Assembly: GCF_004801305.1 (NCBI RefSeq)
Contig: NZ_SSOD01000017.1
Coordinates: forward strand, 1 to 64,000
Source of the DNA: Pseudothauera rhizosphaerae
GTDB taxonomy: Bacteria; Pseudomonadota; Gammaproteobacteria; Burkholderiales; Rhodocyclaceae
Reading direction: 5' to 3'
Length of the DNA: 64,000 bases
Part shown: positions 43,865 to 53,053 of the stretch, piece by piece
Layout of the letters: every line of letters begins with the position of its first letter
Position numbering within the stretch: position 1 is the first letter of the stretch
Notes under the pieces: generated by a model
What the model was told of the DNA's origin: nothing
Databases searched by the model: none
Seen by the model: the letters and a program-made list of their open reading frames with translations, nothing else
Position numbers and translations under genes: made by a program

Positions 43865-44523
43865 AGATCGTCATTCCCCTGCAAACCTGCTCGACGCGAA
43901 TTCCGAGGAAGAACATCCGCCCCTTCTACAAGGACGACTCCCTGTTCGACATCAAGGCCAAGCAGATTCTCGCCTTCGAGGCGCCGGAAAACGTCTATGT
44001 GTCGTCCGAAAGCGAGGAAGTGTGCGCCCTGTGCGACAAGTACGGATTCCACTTCATGCCGCGCGACCCGGCGCTGACGGGCAACAAGGTCTTCCAGCCC
44101 GACCTGGTCAAGGCGCTGACCGACCCCATCCCGGGTGACGACGACATCATGTGGATACAGGTGACTTCGCCCCTGTTCAATCAATTCACCGAGGCCCTGG
44201 AAGTCTGGGAGAAGGTGCGCGACGAGTACGATTCCCTCGTGGCCGTGAAGCCCTTCAAGGGCCATCTGCTCGATGAAAAGGGCAACCCGGTGAATTACGC
44301 CTTCGGCTACTGGCACAAGGTCTCGCAGGAGCTGCCGAAGCTCCATTCGGTGCTGTGGAGCCTGTTCATCCTCAAGCGCGCCACCGTCAACCGCTTCCAC
44401 TACCACATCGGCGTCAAGCCCTACCTCTTCGAGACGCACGGCATGGTGGTGGACATCGACTATCACGACGATTTCGAGCTGGCCAGCCTGATCTACGAGA
44501 AGATCCACAGCGTGGTGGAATAG
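43861..44523 (+). CDS. Acylneuraminate cytidylyltransferase-like protein
   Basis: A 220-residue protein of the NeuA/KdsB-like fold. The start MKIVIPLQTCSTRIPRKNIRPF has the arginine-rich CTP loop (normally RxxSKRxPxKN), MWIQVTSPLFNQF the family's metal-binding/substrate strand, and THGMVVDIDYHDDFELASLIYE the C-terminal DID and dimer segment. It likely forms a CMP-sugar. It is distinct from the SpsF-like gene at 15404. Overlap with the DUF115/GT42-like gene by four bases ties them together. Sugar specificity unknown. Confidence 0.78.
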   Translation: MKIVIPLQTCSTRIPRKNIRPFYKDDSLFDIKAKQILAFEAPENVYVSSESEEVCALCDKYGFHFMPRDPALTGNKVFQPDLVKALTDPIPGDDDIMWIQVTSPLFNQFTEALEVWEKVRDEYDSLVAVKPFKGHLLDEKGNPVNYAFGYWHKVSQELPKLHSVLWSLFILKRATVNRFHYHIGVKPYLFETHGMVVDIDYHDDFELASLIYEKIHSVVE

Positions 44524-44570
44524 GCCGGGCCGGCGACGGCGCGCGATGCGCGCCCGGCCCGCGTCGCGCT

Positions 44571-46040
44571 TCAGCCGGGCAGGTGGGCGTCCAGCCAGCG
44601 ATGGAGGGCGCTGCCCTCGGGCCAGTTGCGCAGCAGGCGCTCGCGGTCGCGCCGCCAGGCGCGGGCGTGGGTGGCCTGGCTGCGGTGCTGCCGCATGGCG
44701 TCCAGGTCGATGAACTGCACCGTCCGGCCGTCCCACAGCAGGTTGGTGGCCTTCAGGTCGCCGTGGCTGATGCGCTCCCGGTGCAGGGTGGCGAAGATGG
44801 CGACGAGAGCGGCGGCGACGTCGGGCGGCGGTTCGCGGTCGGCGTCGAGCAGGGTCAGGAGATCGGTGCCCGCGCAGTATTCGTTCACCAGCCACGCGCG
44901 GCCCCGCAGCGGGCCGCGGCGTTCCTCTACCAGCGCCAGCGGTGCCGGCGTCGGAATGCCGAACAGGCGCAGCCGATGACCCTCGCGCCACGAGTGCCAG
45001 CCACGGCTGGGGCGCCACAGGCGCGAGAGGGCGTGGCGGGCATTCTTGATGTTGTAGCGCTTGACGACCAGCGGCCGGCCATCCGCTTCGACCCGGGCGA
45101 CGGTGCAGGTGTTGCCGCGCTTGAGCAGATGCCCGGCGTCGATGGCGCGGTCGGGACCGGCCAGCAGGGGCGCGAGCGCGTCGGCCTCGCCGCGCACGAC
45201 GGCGCTGTAGCGATCCGGGGTGCGTTCCACCTTGAAGAGCGTGCAGTCACGCCCGGTCTTGCCGAGGTAGTCCTGCAGGCGCCAGGCGCGCGCTTTCGTG
45301 AGCGCCCGCTGCAATGCCCCATTGCCGGGCGGACGTGGATTGGTCAGGCGGTAGGCCGCCAGCAGCGCGTCCAGGTGGCCGTCCCAGGTACGCGGCAGTT
45401 GCGCGAGCAACAGCGCCAGGTCGCGGGCGGCGGTGCCTTCGGCGAGCGGGCCGGGGCCGTGGCGGCGCACCGCGTCGCCGTCGATCAGCAGCAGGCGGCC
45501 GTCGTGGCGCAGGAAGTTGCCGAAGTGGAGATCGTCGTGGGAAAGGCCCGCCACGTGCGCCTGGCCGAGCAGGGCGAAGGCCGGGGCGAGGAGGGCGGTG
45601 GCGGCGGCGAACTGCCCGTCGCCCGGCATCGCCCCGGCGAGGGGGTGCCAGCCGTCGAGCAGGGTGTCGGCGCCGTCGAGGAAGTCGGTGAGGAGCGCAT
45701 GGCCGCCGCCGGCGAGTGGCCCGGCCGCGACCAGCGCCGGGGTCGGCACGCCGGCGGCGGCGAGCGCGGCGATGCCGTCCCGTTCCCGTTGCCAGTTGCG
45801 TTCGCTGTGCCCGTCGATGAAGAGTTTGACCAGGCGGCGCGCGCCGTCCGCGTCCACCGCTTCGCCCACCACCCGCTTGCCGGGCAGCACGCGCAGCAGG
45901 CGGTGCACGGTCAGCTCGGTCTCTCTTCCATCCGCCAGGCGCACGCGAAAGGGTGCGGCGGGATGGCGGCCGGCGGCGCGCAGGGCGGCGGCATCCGTCA
46001 GTGGCGGGGCGGGCGGAACGGCGGCGGGGCGGTCCGTCAT
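44571..46040 (-). CDS. LPS-core kinase-like protein with two RIO/WaaP-type units
   Basis: A 489-residue protein with two kinase-like halves. The first has RRLVKLFIDGHSERNWQRE, LSHDDLHFGNFLRHDGRLLLIDGDAVR; the second has VVKRYNIKNARH, SWREGHRLRLFGIPTPAPLAL, ISHGDLKATNLLWDGRTVQFIDLDAMR. Both retain an H-x-D-L-x5-N motif and an ID[GL]D metal site, so both could be active. Such proteins phosphorylate heptose or Kdo. It starts at ATG 46040, overlapping waaP by four bases. Internal tandem duplication of the fold is unusual and distinguishes it from waaP. Confidence 0.82.
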   Translation of the reverse strand: MTDRPAAVPPAPPLTDAAALRAAGRHPAAPFRVRLADGRETELTVHRLLRVLPGKRVVGEAVDADGARRLVKLFIDGHSERNWQRERDGIAALAAAGVPTPALVAAGPLAGGGHALLTDFLDGADTLLDGWHPLAGAMPGDGQFAAATALLAPAFALLGQAHVAGLSHDDLHFGNFLRHDGRLLLIDGDAVRRHGPGPLAEGTAARDLALLLAQLPRTWDGHLDALLAAYRLTNPRPPGNGALQRALTKARAWRLQDYLGKTGRDCTLFKVERTPDRYSAVVRGEADALAPLLAGPDRAIDAGHLLKRGNTCTVARVEADGRPLVVKRYNIKNARHALSRLWRPSRGWHSWREGHRLRLFGIPTPAPLALVEERRGPLRGRAWLVNEYCAGTDLLTLLDADREPPPDVAAALVAIFATLHRERISHGDLKATNLLWDGRTVQFIDLDAMRQHRSQATHARAWRRDRERLLRNWPEGSALHRWLDAHLPG

Positions 46041-46870
46041 TTCTGCAGGGCCGGACGGTTGGCGAACTTGCGTTCGTAGCGCCGCTTGAGGCGCGCGGCC
46101 TCCCGTGCCAGGTGGCGCAGCAGGGCGGCTTCGCGCTGCAGTGTGGCGCGCAGCGGGCCGGGGAAGTAGCGGCGCAGGAAGCGCAGCTTGTCGCGGGTGG
46201 TGAGGCCGATGTCCAGCGCCGAGAAGTACAGCGCGGCCAGATCCTTGTCGCGCCAGCGCCGCGGCGTGGCGGGCCTTACTTGCGCGCGGTGCAGGTCGAT
46301 CAGCGCGAGCTGCGGGGTGTCGCCCGGCGCATCCGTGCGCAGCAGGAAGTGGCAGAGGTAGAAATCCCGGTGGTTCATGCCGCCTTCGTGCATGCGGCGC
46401 GCGATGTCGGCCACTGCGGCGATCAGCGCGCGCTTGTGGGCGGGCGTCGGCGGGGTGTCGCGCCAGCGGCGGGTGTGCACGTCCAGATCCTCGGCCGGCT
46501 CGATGGCCTCGGTGACGAGGAAGGACTCGCGCCGCGCCGGGCCGCGGCCGCGCTCGCCGTAGGCGACAGCGGTCATGGTGGGCACGCCCAGGGCGTGGCA
46601 GGTCTGGATCGCCCGCCATTCGTTGCCGGCGCCGAGCACGGGGTGGCGCAGGTGGAGCAGTTCCTCGGCGATGCGGCCCCAGCCGATGCCGGTCTGGCGC
46701 TTGAGGTAGTAGCCGCGGCCATCGATTTCGAAGCGCAGCGTGCGGCGGCCTTCCAGGTCGCGCACCACTGTGCCGTCGGCGGCGTCGCGGGCGAGCTCGG
46801 CGGCGGCGGCGAAGGCGTCGCGGTCGGCCCACAGGCCGGACAGGGGCGGGGTCAGCACCAGCCCGTTCAT
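46037..46870 (-). CDS. waaP: LPS core heptose(I) kinase WaaP
   Basis: A 277-residue WaaP/RfaP-type kinase. GRGYYLKRQTGIGWGRIAEELLHLRHPVLGAGNEWRAI is the P-loop/lysine region typical of WaaP, GMNHRDFYLCHFLLR the catalytic loop and LALIDLHRAQVR the metal-binding aspartate. It phosphorylates heptose I, giving the outer membrane its cross-linking charges. It is coupled to waaG upstream (ATGA at 46867-46870) and to the double-kinase gene downstream. Family length and waaG neighbour match enterobacterial and pseudomonad loci. Confidence 0.93.
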   Translation of the reverse strand: MNGLVLTPPLSGLWADRDAFAAAAELARDAADGTVVRDLEGRRTLRFEIDGRGYYLKRQTGIGWGRIAEELLHLRHPVLGAGNEWRAIQTCHALGVPTMTAVAYGERGRGPARRESFLVTEAIEPAEDLDVHTRRWRDTPPTPAHKRALIAAVADIARRMHEGGMNHRDFYLCHFLLRTDAPGDTPQLALIDLHRAQVRPATPRRWRDKDLAALYFSALDIGLTTRDKLRFLRRYFPGPLRATLQREAALLRHLAREAARLKRRYERKFANRPALQK

Positions 46871-47988
46871 CCGCGTCGGCCCAGGATGATGTCCGCCGCT
46901 CGTTCGGGCTGGGAATAGAGATCGGTCCGCTCGGCGAAGGCCAGCGCGTTGCGCTGCAAGCGTGCACGCGTCTTCGGGTCTCCGAGCACTTTGGCCAGTG
47001 CTTCGTCCAGCGCCGTCTGGGTGAAGGGTTCGGGAATGACCACGCCGGCGTCGGCGTCGTTGATGTAGTGCGCATAGCCGCAGGCGGCAGTGGTCAGCAC
47101 CGGCAGCCCCGCGACGACGGCTTCGAGCAGGACCATGCCCGCCGCTTCGGCGTAGGCGGGATGGATCAGCAGGTCGGCGCCGAGCAGGAAGCGCGGGATG
47201 TCGTCGCGTCCCTTGAGGAACTGCACCCGTTCGCCCAGGCCCAGGGCAGCGGCCTGCAGGCGGAAGGGTTTCGGGTCGTCCTGGCCGATGACGATCAGCC
47301 GGGTACGGCGGGCGAGCGCCTCCGGCAGCGCGGCCAGCGCGCGCAGGCTGCGGTCCACGCCCTTGGTCCTGAAGCCGGAACCGATCTGCACCAGCAGCAG
47401 GTCGTCGGCGCCCAGGCCGAATTCGCTGCGGAAGGCGGCGCGGATTTCGGCGGCGTCGGGCGGCGCGCGGCGGTCGGAGGCGATGCCGGGCGGCAGGAGG
47501 TGGAAGCGCCGGGCCGGCGTGCCGTAGTGGCGGGCGAAGAGCGGCTGCTGCATGGCCGAGATGGTCAGGATCTCGGTCTTGCTCTCGGGCGCGAACACGG
47601 CGTGCTCGTAGGCCGCGAAGTGGCGGTAGCGCCGGGTGAGGCGGTAGAGCGGGTTGCGCAGGGAGCGCGCCTTCTCCGCGAAGCAGGGGTCGGCGGCGAA
47701 ATAGACGTCCAGCCCGGGCATCTTGTTGAAGCCGACGATGCGGTCGACGGGGCGGCGGGCGAGGTCGGCCTGTACCCAGGCGGTGAACTTGCGATAGCAC
47801 CCGGGGTTGGTGAGCGCGCGGACCGGCACCCGCACCAGGTCGAAGCCCGGCGGCACTTCCCCCTGCCATTCCAGCGCATACACGCGGATGGTGTGGCCCC
47901 GGGCCTGGCAGGTCAGGGCGATGCGCCGGAAGTCGCGCTGCATGCCGCCGTAGGGGAAGTACTTGTACAGGCAGAACGCGAGCTGCAT
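46867..47988 (-). CDS. waaG: LPS core glucosyltransferase I WaaG
   Basis: A 373-residue GT4 transferase. MQLAFCLYKYFPYGGMQRDFRRIA is the WaaG signature (cytosolic, membrane-associated GT-B). IGSGFRTKGVDRSLRALAALP, then DLLIHPAYAEAAGMVLLEAVVAGLPVL form the donor site with the E-x7-E motif. It adds the first outer-core hexose to heptose II. It is coupled to waaP, with 37 bases between its start and the kinase gene at 48026. Confidence 0.94.
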   Translation of the reverse strand: MQLAFCLYKYFPYGGMQRDFRRIALTCQARGHTIRVYALEWQGEVPPGFDLVRVPVRALTNPGCYRKFTAWVQADLARRPVDRIVGFNKMPGLDVYFAADPCFAEKARSLRNPLYRLTRRYRHFAAYEHAVFAPESKTEILTISAMQQPLFARHYGTPARRFHLLPPGIASDRRAPPDAAEIRAAFRSEFGLGADDLLLVQIGSGFRTKGVDRSLRALAALPEALARRTRLIVIGQDDPKPFRLQAAALGLGERVQFLKGRDDIPRFLLGADLLIHPAYAEAAGMVLLEAVVAGLPVLTTAACGYAHYINDADAGVVIPEPFTQTALDEALAKVLGDPKTRARLQRNALAFAERTDLYSQPERAADIILGRRG

Positions 47989-48025
47989 CAGGCGTGGGTC
48001 TCGTGGATCGGGCGATTCGTGGGGG

Positions 48026-48793
48026 TCATGCCTTGCCCTGCTTGCGCCGCCGCCGGTGCTCGGCGGCGTGCATGACGTGGCGGATGGCTTTCTTGCCCGT
48101 CTCGTCCAGGCGCGTTTTCCCGGCGTAATCGAGATAGAAGCGCAGGCGCTGGGTACGGCTCAGGTAGATGCGGGCGGTGTTGTCGAGGGCGGCGAGGTCC
48201 TTGGCAACGCGGTAGTTTAGCAGCGGACCGTGCCAGAACCGGCCGGTCGGGCAGTCGATGAGGAAGATCCGCCCGCTTTCCTCCTGGTAGAGCAGGTTGC
48301 GCCAGTGCAGGTCGTTGTGGGCGAAGCGGTGACCATGCAGGGTGCGGACGATCTGCGCCACGTCGGCGGAGAGCCGGGCGACGAAGGCGCGCTGGCGCAG
48401 GCGCGGGTCGCCGCTGCGTGCCATGCGCAGCAGGTCCACGGTGCCGGGGATTTCCTCGGTGACCATGGCGCCGCGGCGAAAGATCAGGCCCAGCGTGCGC
48501 TCCAGCCCCCAGGCCACCACGCGCGCGGTGGGGATGCCCCACTGCGCGAAGCGCTGCAGGTTGCGCCATTCCGCGGCGATGCGGGGCATGCCGAGAAAGC
48601 GCCGCAGGTACTTCCCCGCGGTGCCGTAGCGCTTGACGAAGTAGTTGCGGCCGTCCGCGCGGACCAGGACCACGTCGCTGATCTGGTCCTGGGTGACCCG
48701 TTGCCCCGTGAGGGAAAACGCCGCTTCCAGCGAGCGGAAGGATTCCCGCGCCGCGGGTCCGAGGACGGCGCCATCGAGGTGCCAGCCGCTCAT
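48026..48793 (-). CDS. Lipopolysaccharide kinase-like protein
   Basis: A 255-residue RIO/WaaP-superfamily kinase: VLVRADGRNYFVKRYGTAGKYLRRFLGMPRIAAEWRNL, FAHNDLHWRNLLYQE (catalytic loop) and IFLIDCPTGRFW (metal site). It resembles RfaY/InaA-type proteins that phosphorylate core heptose or Kdo. The ATG at 48793 overlaps the waaC stop. It is one of four kinase-like genes in this locus, so its exact sugar cannot be stated. Confidence 0.82.
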   Translation of the reverse strand: MSGWHLDGAVLGPAARESFRSLEAAFSLTGQRVTQDQISDVVLVRADGRNYFVKRYGTAGKYLRRFLGMPRIAAEWRNLQRFAQWGIPTARVVAWGLERTLGLIFRRGAMVTEEIPGTVDLLRMARSGDPRLRQRAFVARLSADVAQIVRTLHGHRFAHNDLHWRNLLYQEESGRIFLIDCPTGRFWHGPLLNYRVAKDLAALDNTARIYLSRTQRLRFYLDYAGKTRLDETGKKAIRHVMHAAEHRRRRKQGKA

Positions 48794-49884
48794 GCTTGCA
48801 GGGCCGGGCGGTCGGCGAACGCCTCGTGGAGCAGGGGTTGCAGGCGCTCCCAGACGCGCTCGGGGGCGACGCGGGTGAAGCAGGGCGGCCAATCGTGTTC
48901 GGCGTCGAAGTGCTGGAGGTCGGCTTCCGTGGGGCGGTAGGTGCAGGTCTTGCCCAGGCAGGGGGCGCAGGGGAAGTCGCTCGCCAGGTGGATCTGGCCC
49001 GGCCCCCAGGCGCCGGTGAAGCCGGGGTTGGTGGGGCCGAAGAGGGAGATGGTGGGCACGTCCAGCGCCGCGGCGAGGTGGCCGAGGCCCGTGTCCACGG
49101 CGACGCAGGCGCGGGCACCGGCCAGTTGGGCGGCGATTCCGGCGAGCTTGAGCCGGGGCAGCACGGTGACGTCCGTAAGGCCTTCGGCCAGGCGTTGGGC
49201 GCGGGCGAGTTCGTCCTCGTTGCCCCACGGCAGGCGCACCGGCCAGCCGGCGGCGGTGGCGGTTTCCAGCAGGCGGCGCCAGCAGGCTTCCGGCCAGTGC
49301 TTGGTGGCCCAGGTGGTGCCGTGCAGGAAGACGAGGTAGGGGCGGCCGTCGGTCGCGGCGGATGGGGCATCGGCCAGCACGCGGGCCCGGTCCAGGCCGT
49401 AGCTGCCGGCGTCGGTGGGGACGGGATAGCCGAGGGCGTGGGCGAAGAGGGCACGGGTGCGTGCCACCGCGTGCTGGCCGCGGGCGACGTGGTGGCGGTG
49501 GGTGTAGAACCAGGTGGCGAGCCGTTCGCGGGCGGAGGCGCGGTCCAGGCCATGGACGGGGGCGCCCGCGTAGCGGGTCAGCAGGGCGCTCTTCAGCAGG
49601 CTCTGGGCGTCGATGGTGAGGTCGTGGCGGTTGGCGAGGAGCTCCCGGGTGAAGCGCCGCCATTCGCCGCTGGTCCAGGCCCGCAGCGGCGCCTTGCGCC
49701 AGCGCCGGATGGCCACCGGGATGACCCGGTCCACCGCCGGGTGCCAGGCGGGAATCTCGGCGAAGGCCTCTTCCACCACCCAGTCGAAGCGGATGCCGGG
49801 GATGGCGCGCGCGGCATCGGTGAGCGCCGGCAGGGTGTGGATGATGTCGCCCAGGGAGGACGTCTTGACGAGGAGTACCCGCAT
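48790..49884 (-). CDS. waaC: LPS heptosyltransferase I
   Basis: A 364-residue GT9 enzyme adding heptose I to Kdo. RVLLVKTSSLGDIIHTLPALTDA is the WaaC N-terminus with the catalytic aspartate; VFLHGTTWATKHWPEACWRRLLE is the ADP-heptose pyrophosphate site, and ACVAVDTGLGHLAAALDVPTISLFGPTNP the C-terminal signature. A longer-than-usual tail (CFTRVAPERVWERLQPLL) is present. It lies one base after waaF and is coupled to the downstream kinase. A complete heptose pathway surrounds it. Confidence 0.95.
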   Translation of the reverse strand: MRVLLVKTSSLGDIIHTLPALTDAARAIPGIRFDWVVEEAFAEIPAWHPAVDRVIPVAIRRWRKAPLRAWTSGEWRRFTRELLANRHDLTIDAQSLLKSALLTRYAGAPVHGLDRASARERLATWFYTHRHHVARGQHAVARTRALFAHALGYPVPTDAGSYGLDRARVLADAPSAATDGRPYLVFLHGTTWATKHWPEACWRRLLETATAAGWPVRLPWGNEDELARAQRLAEGLTDVTVLPRLKLAGIAAQLAGARACVAVDTGLGHLAAALDVPTISLFGPTNPGFTGAWGPGQIHLASDFPCAPCLGKTCTYRPTEADLQHFDAEHDWPPCFTRVAPERVWERLQPLLHEAFADRPALQA

Positions 49885-49885
49885 C

Positions 49886-51043
49886 TCAGCGTGGCCACAC
49901 GATCATCGGTTGGGGCAGCACATCCAGTTGCGCCAGCGCGGCCACGACGCTGTCCGGCGTGATCTCGTGCAGGCAGCGGGTGTGGCCCAGGGGACAGGTG
50001 CGCTCGAAGCAGGGCGAGCATTCCAGGCGTAGGTAGCGGATCGCCACGCGCTCGGCGAGCGGCGGGGTGTGGTCGGGCGTGGAGGAGCCGTAGATGGCCA
50101 CCAGCGGCACGTCGAGGGCGGCCGCCACGTGCATCAGGCCGGAGTCGTTGGTGACCGCGGCCTGCGCCATGGCGAGGAGATCCACCGCGTCGCCGAGCTG
50201 GGTGCGGCCGCACAGGTTGATGACCGACTCTTCCATGTCGGCGGCGATGACCTCGCCGAATTCGCTGTCCTTGGCCGAACCCAGCACCCAGACCTGGAAG
50301 CCGCGCTGCACGAGTTCCTCGGCCAGCGCGGCGAAGTGGGCCAGCGGCCACTGCTTGGCCGGGCCGTACTCGGCGCCGGGCATGAAGGCCACCGCGGGGC
50401 GCTCCGGGGAGAGGCCGAATTCCGTCCGCAGGCGGGCCTGGTTGGCCTGGTCCGGGACCAGCCGCGGACGCGGGAAGGGCTCCGGCAGTGGCGCGCCGGC
50501 CACCCGGCCGAGGGCGACGAAGCGCTGCACGGTCATCGGCAGCGCGGCCTTGTCCAGCGGGCGGACGTCGTTGAGCAGGCCGTAGCGCATCTCGCCGCGA
50601 AAGCCGGTGCGGCGCGGGATGCGGGCGAAGAAGGGGACCAGTGCGGACTTGAACGAGCCGGGCAGCACGATGGCCTGGTCGTAGCCGGCGCCGGCCAACT
50701 CCCGGCCCAGGGCGCGGCGCTTGCTCCAGCCGAATTCGCCGTGGCCCAGGGGCATGACGATGCCGCGGTGCACTTCCGGCATGCGCTCCAGGATGGGCAG
50801 CGACCAGCCCGGGGCGAGCACGTCGATCTCGCACGGCGCACCGGCCTTGAGGGTCTTGAACAGGCTCTGCGCCATGACCATGTCGCCGACCCAGGAGGGG
50901 CCGACGACCAGGATGCGGCGCGGGGAGATGTCGCTGCCTGTCCGGCAAACCGATACCGTTCGGGCTGAGCCTGTCGAAGCCCGGTCGACGGCATCGCCCT
51001 TCGACAGGCTCAGGGCGAACGGTGCTGGATGCTCGATGGCCAT
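49886..51043 (-). CDS. waaF: LPS heptosyltransferase II with repeat-encoded N-terminal extension
   Basis: A 385-residue GT9 enzyme adding heptose II. The core is standard: RILVVGPSWVGDMVMAQSLFKTLK, VAFMPGAEYGPAKQWPLAHFAALAEEL and AVTNDSGLMHVAAALDVPLVAIYGS. The first ~42 residues, including PFALSLSKGD and ASTGSARTV, are not part of the family; they are encoded by a REP-like palindrome (50956-51022). The ATG at 51043 overlaps the hldD stop (TGATG), so translation coupling would favour this start. If so, the repeat is translated; an alternative start within or just after the repeat would give a normal protein. Confidence 0.93.
   Translation of the reverse strand: MAIEHPAPFALSLSKGDAVDRASTGSARTVSVCRTGSDISPRRILVVGPSWVGDMVMAQSLFKTLKAGAPCEIDVLAPGWSLPILERMPEVHRGIVMPLGHGEFGWSKRRALGRELAGAGYDQAIVLPGSFKSALVPFFARIPRRTGFRGEMRYGLLNDVRPLDKAALPMTVQRFVALGRVAGAPLPEPFPRPRLVPDQANQARLRTEFGLSPERPAVAFMPGAEYGPAKQWPLAHFAALAEELVQRGFQVWVLGSAKDSEFGEVIAADMEESVINLCGRTQLGDAVDLLAMAQAAVTNDSGLMHVAAALDVPLVAIYGSSTPDHTPPLAERVAIRYLRLECSPCFERTCPLGHTRCLHEITPDSVVAALAQLDVLPQPMIVWPR
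50956..51022. repeat. REP-like palindrome inside the 5' end of waaF
   Basis: Two 24-base arms (50956-50979 and 50999-51022) are inverted repeats with 22 matches, around a 19-base spacer. The arm core CTTCGACAGGCTCAG also occurs in the element at 36411-36501. Its coding frame gives the PFALSLSKG and STGSAR peptides often produced when such repeats fall in genes. Confidence 0.9.
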
Positions 51044-52014
51044 CACAGCCCGCGGGCGGCCAGCCAGTCCAGATAGCGCGGCACGCCCTGTTCCACGGTC
51101 AGGAAGGGGCGGTCGTAGCCGGCGGCGCGCAGCGCGCCCATGTCGGCTTCGGTGAAGCTCTGGTAGCGGCCCTTGAGGTGGTCCGGGAAGGCGATGTAGT
51201 CGATGCCGCCCCTGGCCGGATCGTCGCCCTGGGCGCGGAACCACTTGATGGCGGCGTGGGCCATGTCGTTGAAGCTCTGGGCGTGCCCGGTGCCGACGTT
51301 GAAGATGCCGGAGACCAGGGGGTTGTCCAGCAGCCACAGGTTGACCGCCACCACGTCGTCCACGTGGATGAAGTCGCGCCGCTGCTCGCCGGGGCCGTAG
51401 CCGTCCGAGCCCTCGAACAGGCGCACTCGGCCGGATTCGCGCAACTGGCCGTTGAAGTGGAAGGCGACGCTGGCCATGCTGCCCTTGTGCTGTTCCCGCG
51501 GGCCGTACACGTTGAAGTAGCGCAGGCCGGCGACCTGCGTGGGCAGGCTGCCCAGTTGCGGGCGCAGGTGGCAGTCGAACAGGAACTTGGAGTAGGCGTA
51601 CATGTTGAGCGGGTGCTCGTGCTCGCGCGCCTCGCGGAACACCGGGCCCATGCCGTACACCGAGGCGGAGGAGGCGTAGATCAGCCGCGTGCGCTGCGCC
51701 GTACACCAGGCCAGCAGGGCCTTGGTGTATTCGTAGTTCACGCCCATGACGAAGCGCCCGTCCCACTCGGTGGTGGAGGAGCACGCGCCTTCGTGGAACA
51801 CCGCCTCCACCGGGCCGAAGGTCTCGCCGGCCCGGATGCGGGCGAGGAAGTCGTCCTTGTCCAGGTAGTCGGCGATGTCCGCGTCGGACAGGTTCAGGCA
51901 CTTGCGCCCGTCCGTGAGGTCGTCCACCACCAGGATGTTGCGGATGCCGCGGGCATTGAGCCCCTGCACGATGTTGCTGCCGATGAAGCCGGCGCCGCCG
52001 GTGACGATGATCAT
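51043..52014 (-). CDS. hldD: ADP-L-glycero-D-manno-heptose 6-epimerase
   Basis: A 323-residue extended SDR making ADP-L,D-heptose for the core. [22 protein letters not shown] binds [16 protein letters not shown] and [11 protein letters not shown] are family markers, with [10 protein letters not shown] (Tyr-Lys) and [19 protein letters not shown]. Full length. The ATG at 52014 overlaps the kinase gene stop by four bases, and its own stop overlaps waaF, giving a kinase-epimerase-transferase operon. Confidence 0.96.
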   Translation of the reverse strand: MIIVTGGAGFIGSNIVQGLNARGIRNILVVDDLTDGRKCLNLSDADIADYLDKDDFLARIRAGETFGPVEAVFHEGACSSTTEWDGRFVMGVNYEYTKALLAWCTAQRTRLIYASSASVYGMGPVFREAREHEHPLNMYAYSKFLFDCHLRPQLGSLPTQVAGLRYFNVYGPREQHKGSMASVAFHFNGQLRESGRVRLFEGSDGYGPGEQRRDFIHVDDVVAVNLWLLDNPLVSGIFNVGTGHAQSFNDMAHAAIKWFRAQGDDPARGGIDYIAFPDHLKGRYQSFTEADMGALRAAGYDRPFLTVEQGVPRYLDWLAARGL

Positions 52015-53006
52015 GCCTGTCCTCCGTGGGATTCGCTTGCTGCGCGCAGTTCTTCCATGCTGACCGTGGCGGTGCCGAGCTTGGCCACCACCACGCCGGC
52101 GGCGAGGTTGGCGAGCGCGGTGGCGTCCGCCAGCGCCAGCCCGCAGGCCAGCCCCGCGCCCAGCACCGCCACCACCGTGTCGCCCGCGCCGGTCACGTCG
52201 AACACGTCGCGGGCGCGGGTGGGCAGGTCCAGCGGCGCCTGGCCGCGCTGCAGCAGGGTCATGCCGCGCTCGGAGCGGGTCACCAGCAGGGCGTCGATGT
52301 CCAGCGCGTCGCGCAGGGCCTCGCCGCGGGCACGCAATGTGGCTTCGTCCGCACAGTGGCCGACGACCGCCTCGAACTCGGTCATGTTGGGGGTGAGCAT
52401 GGTGGCGCCACAGTAGCGGCCGAAGTCCGTGCCCTTGGGGTCCACCACCACCGGCACCCGCCGTTCGCGCGCCACGCGGATCAGGCTGCCCACCTGGGCC
52501 AGCGTGCCCTTGCCGTAGTCGGACAGCACCACCGCATCGCAGCCGGCCAGGGCGGCCTCGAAGGCCTGCTCGATGCCGGCGGATTCCAGCACCGCGAAGT
52601 TGTCCTCGAAGTCCAGCCGGATCAGTTGCTGGTGGCGGCTGATGATGCGCAGCTTGGTGATGGTGGGGTGCTGCGGCGCTTCCAGCAGCCGGCAGGCCAC
52701 GCCGCCCGCTTCCAGGCGCTCGCGCAGCAGGCGTCCCGCCTCGTCGCGCCCGACCAGCCCCACCAGTTCGGCCCTGCCGCCCAGGGAGGCGGCGTTGAGC
52801 GCCACGTTGCCGGCGCCCCCGGCGCGGAACTCGTCGTTCTCGACCCTGACCACCGGCACCGGCGCTTCCGGCGAGATGCGGTTGGTCGAGCCGTGCCAGT
52901 AGCGGTCCAGCATCACGTCGCCGACCACGAGCACGCGGCCGGCGGAAAAGTCGGGCAGGGGAGGCAGCATGAAGAACGCGGCAGCCTGTGGATGGAAAGT
53001 CGGCAA
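52011..53006 (-). CDS. rfaE1: D-glycero-beta-D-manno-heptose-7-phosphate kinase
   Basis: A 331-residue PfkB-type kinase corresponding to domain I of HldE only: [57 protein letters not shown] and the C-terminal [18 protein letters not shown] signature with the catalytic aspartate. The adenylyltransferase domain (HldC) is absent here, so it must be encoded elsewhere. A second ATG at 52970 would remove 12 non-conserved residues. First gene of the heptose operon. Confidence 0.94.
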   Translation of the reverse strand: MPTFHPQAAAFFMLPPLPDFSAGRVLVVGDVMLDRYWHGSTNRISPEAPVPVVRVENDEFRAGGAGNVALNAASLGGRAELVGLVGRDEAGRLLRERLEAGGVACRLLEAPQHPTITKLRIISRHQQLIRLDFEDNFAVLESAGIEQAFEAALAGCDAVVLSDYGKGTLAQVGSLIRVARERRVPVVVDPKGTDFGRYCGATMLTPNMTEFEAVVGHCADEATLRARGEALRDALDIDALLVTRSERGMTLLQRGQAPLDLPTRARDVFDVTGAGDTVVAVLGAGLACGLALADATALANLAAGVVVAKLGTATVSMEELRAASESHGGQA

Positions 53007-53053
53007 TTATCCCACGAAGGCCGGGGAGCGAGCGCGTTTGTGACGGTTCGCCA

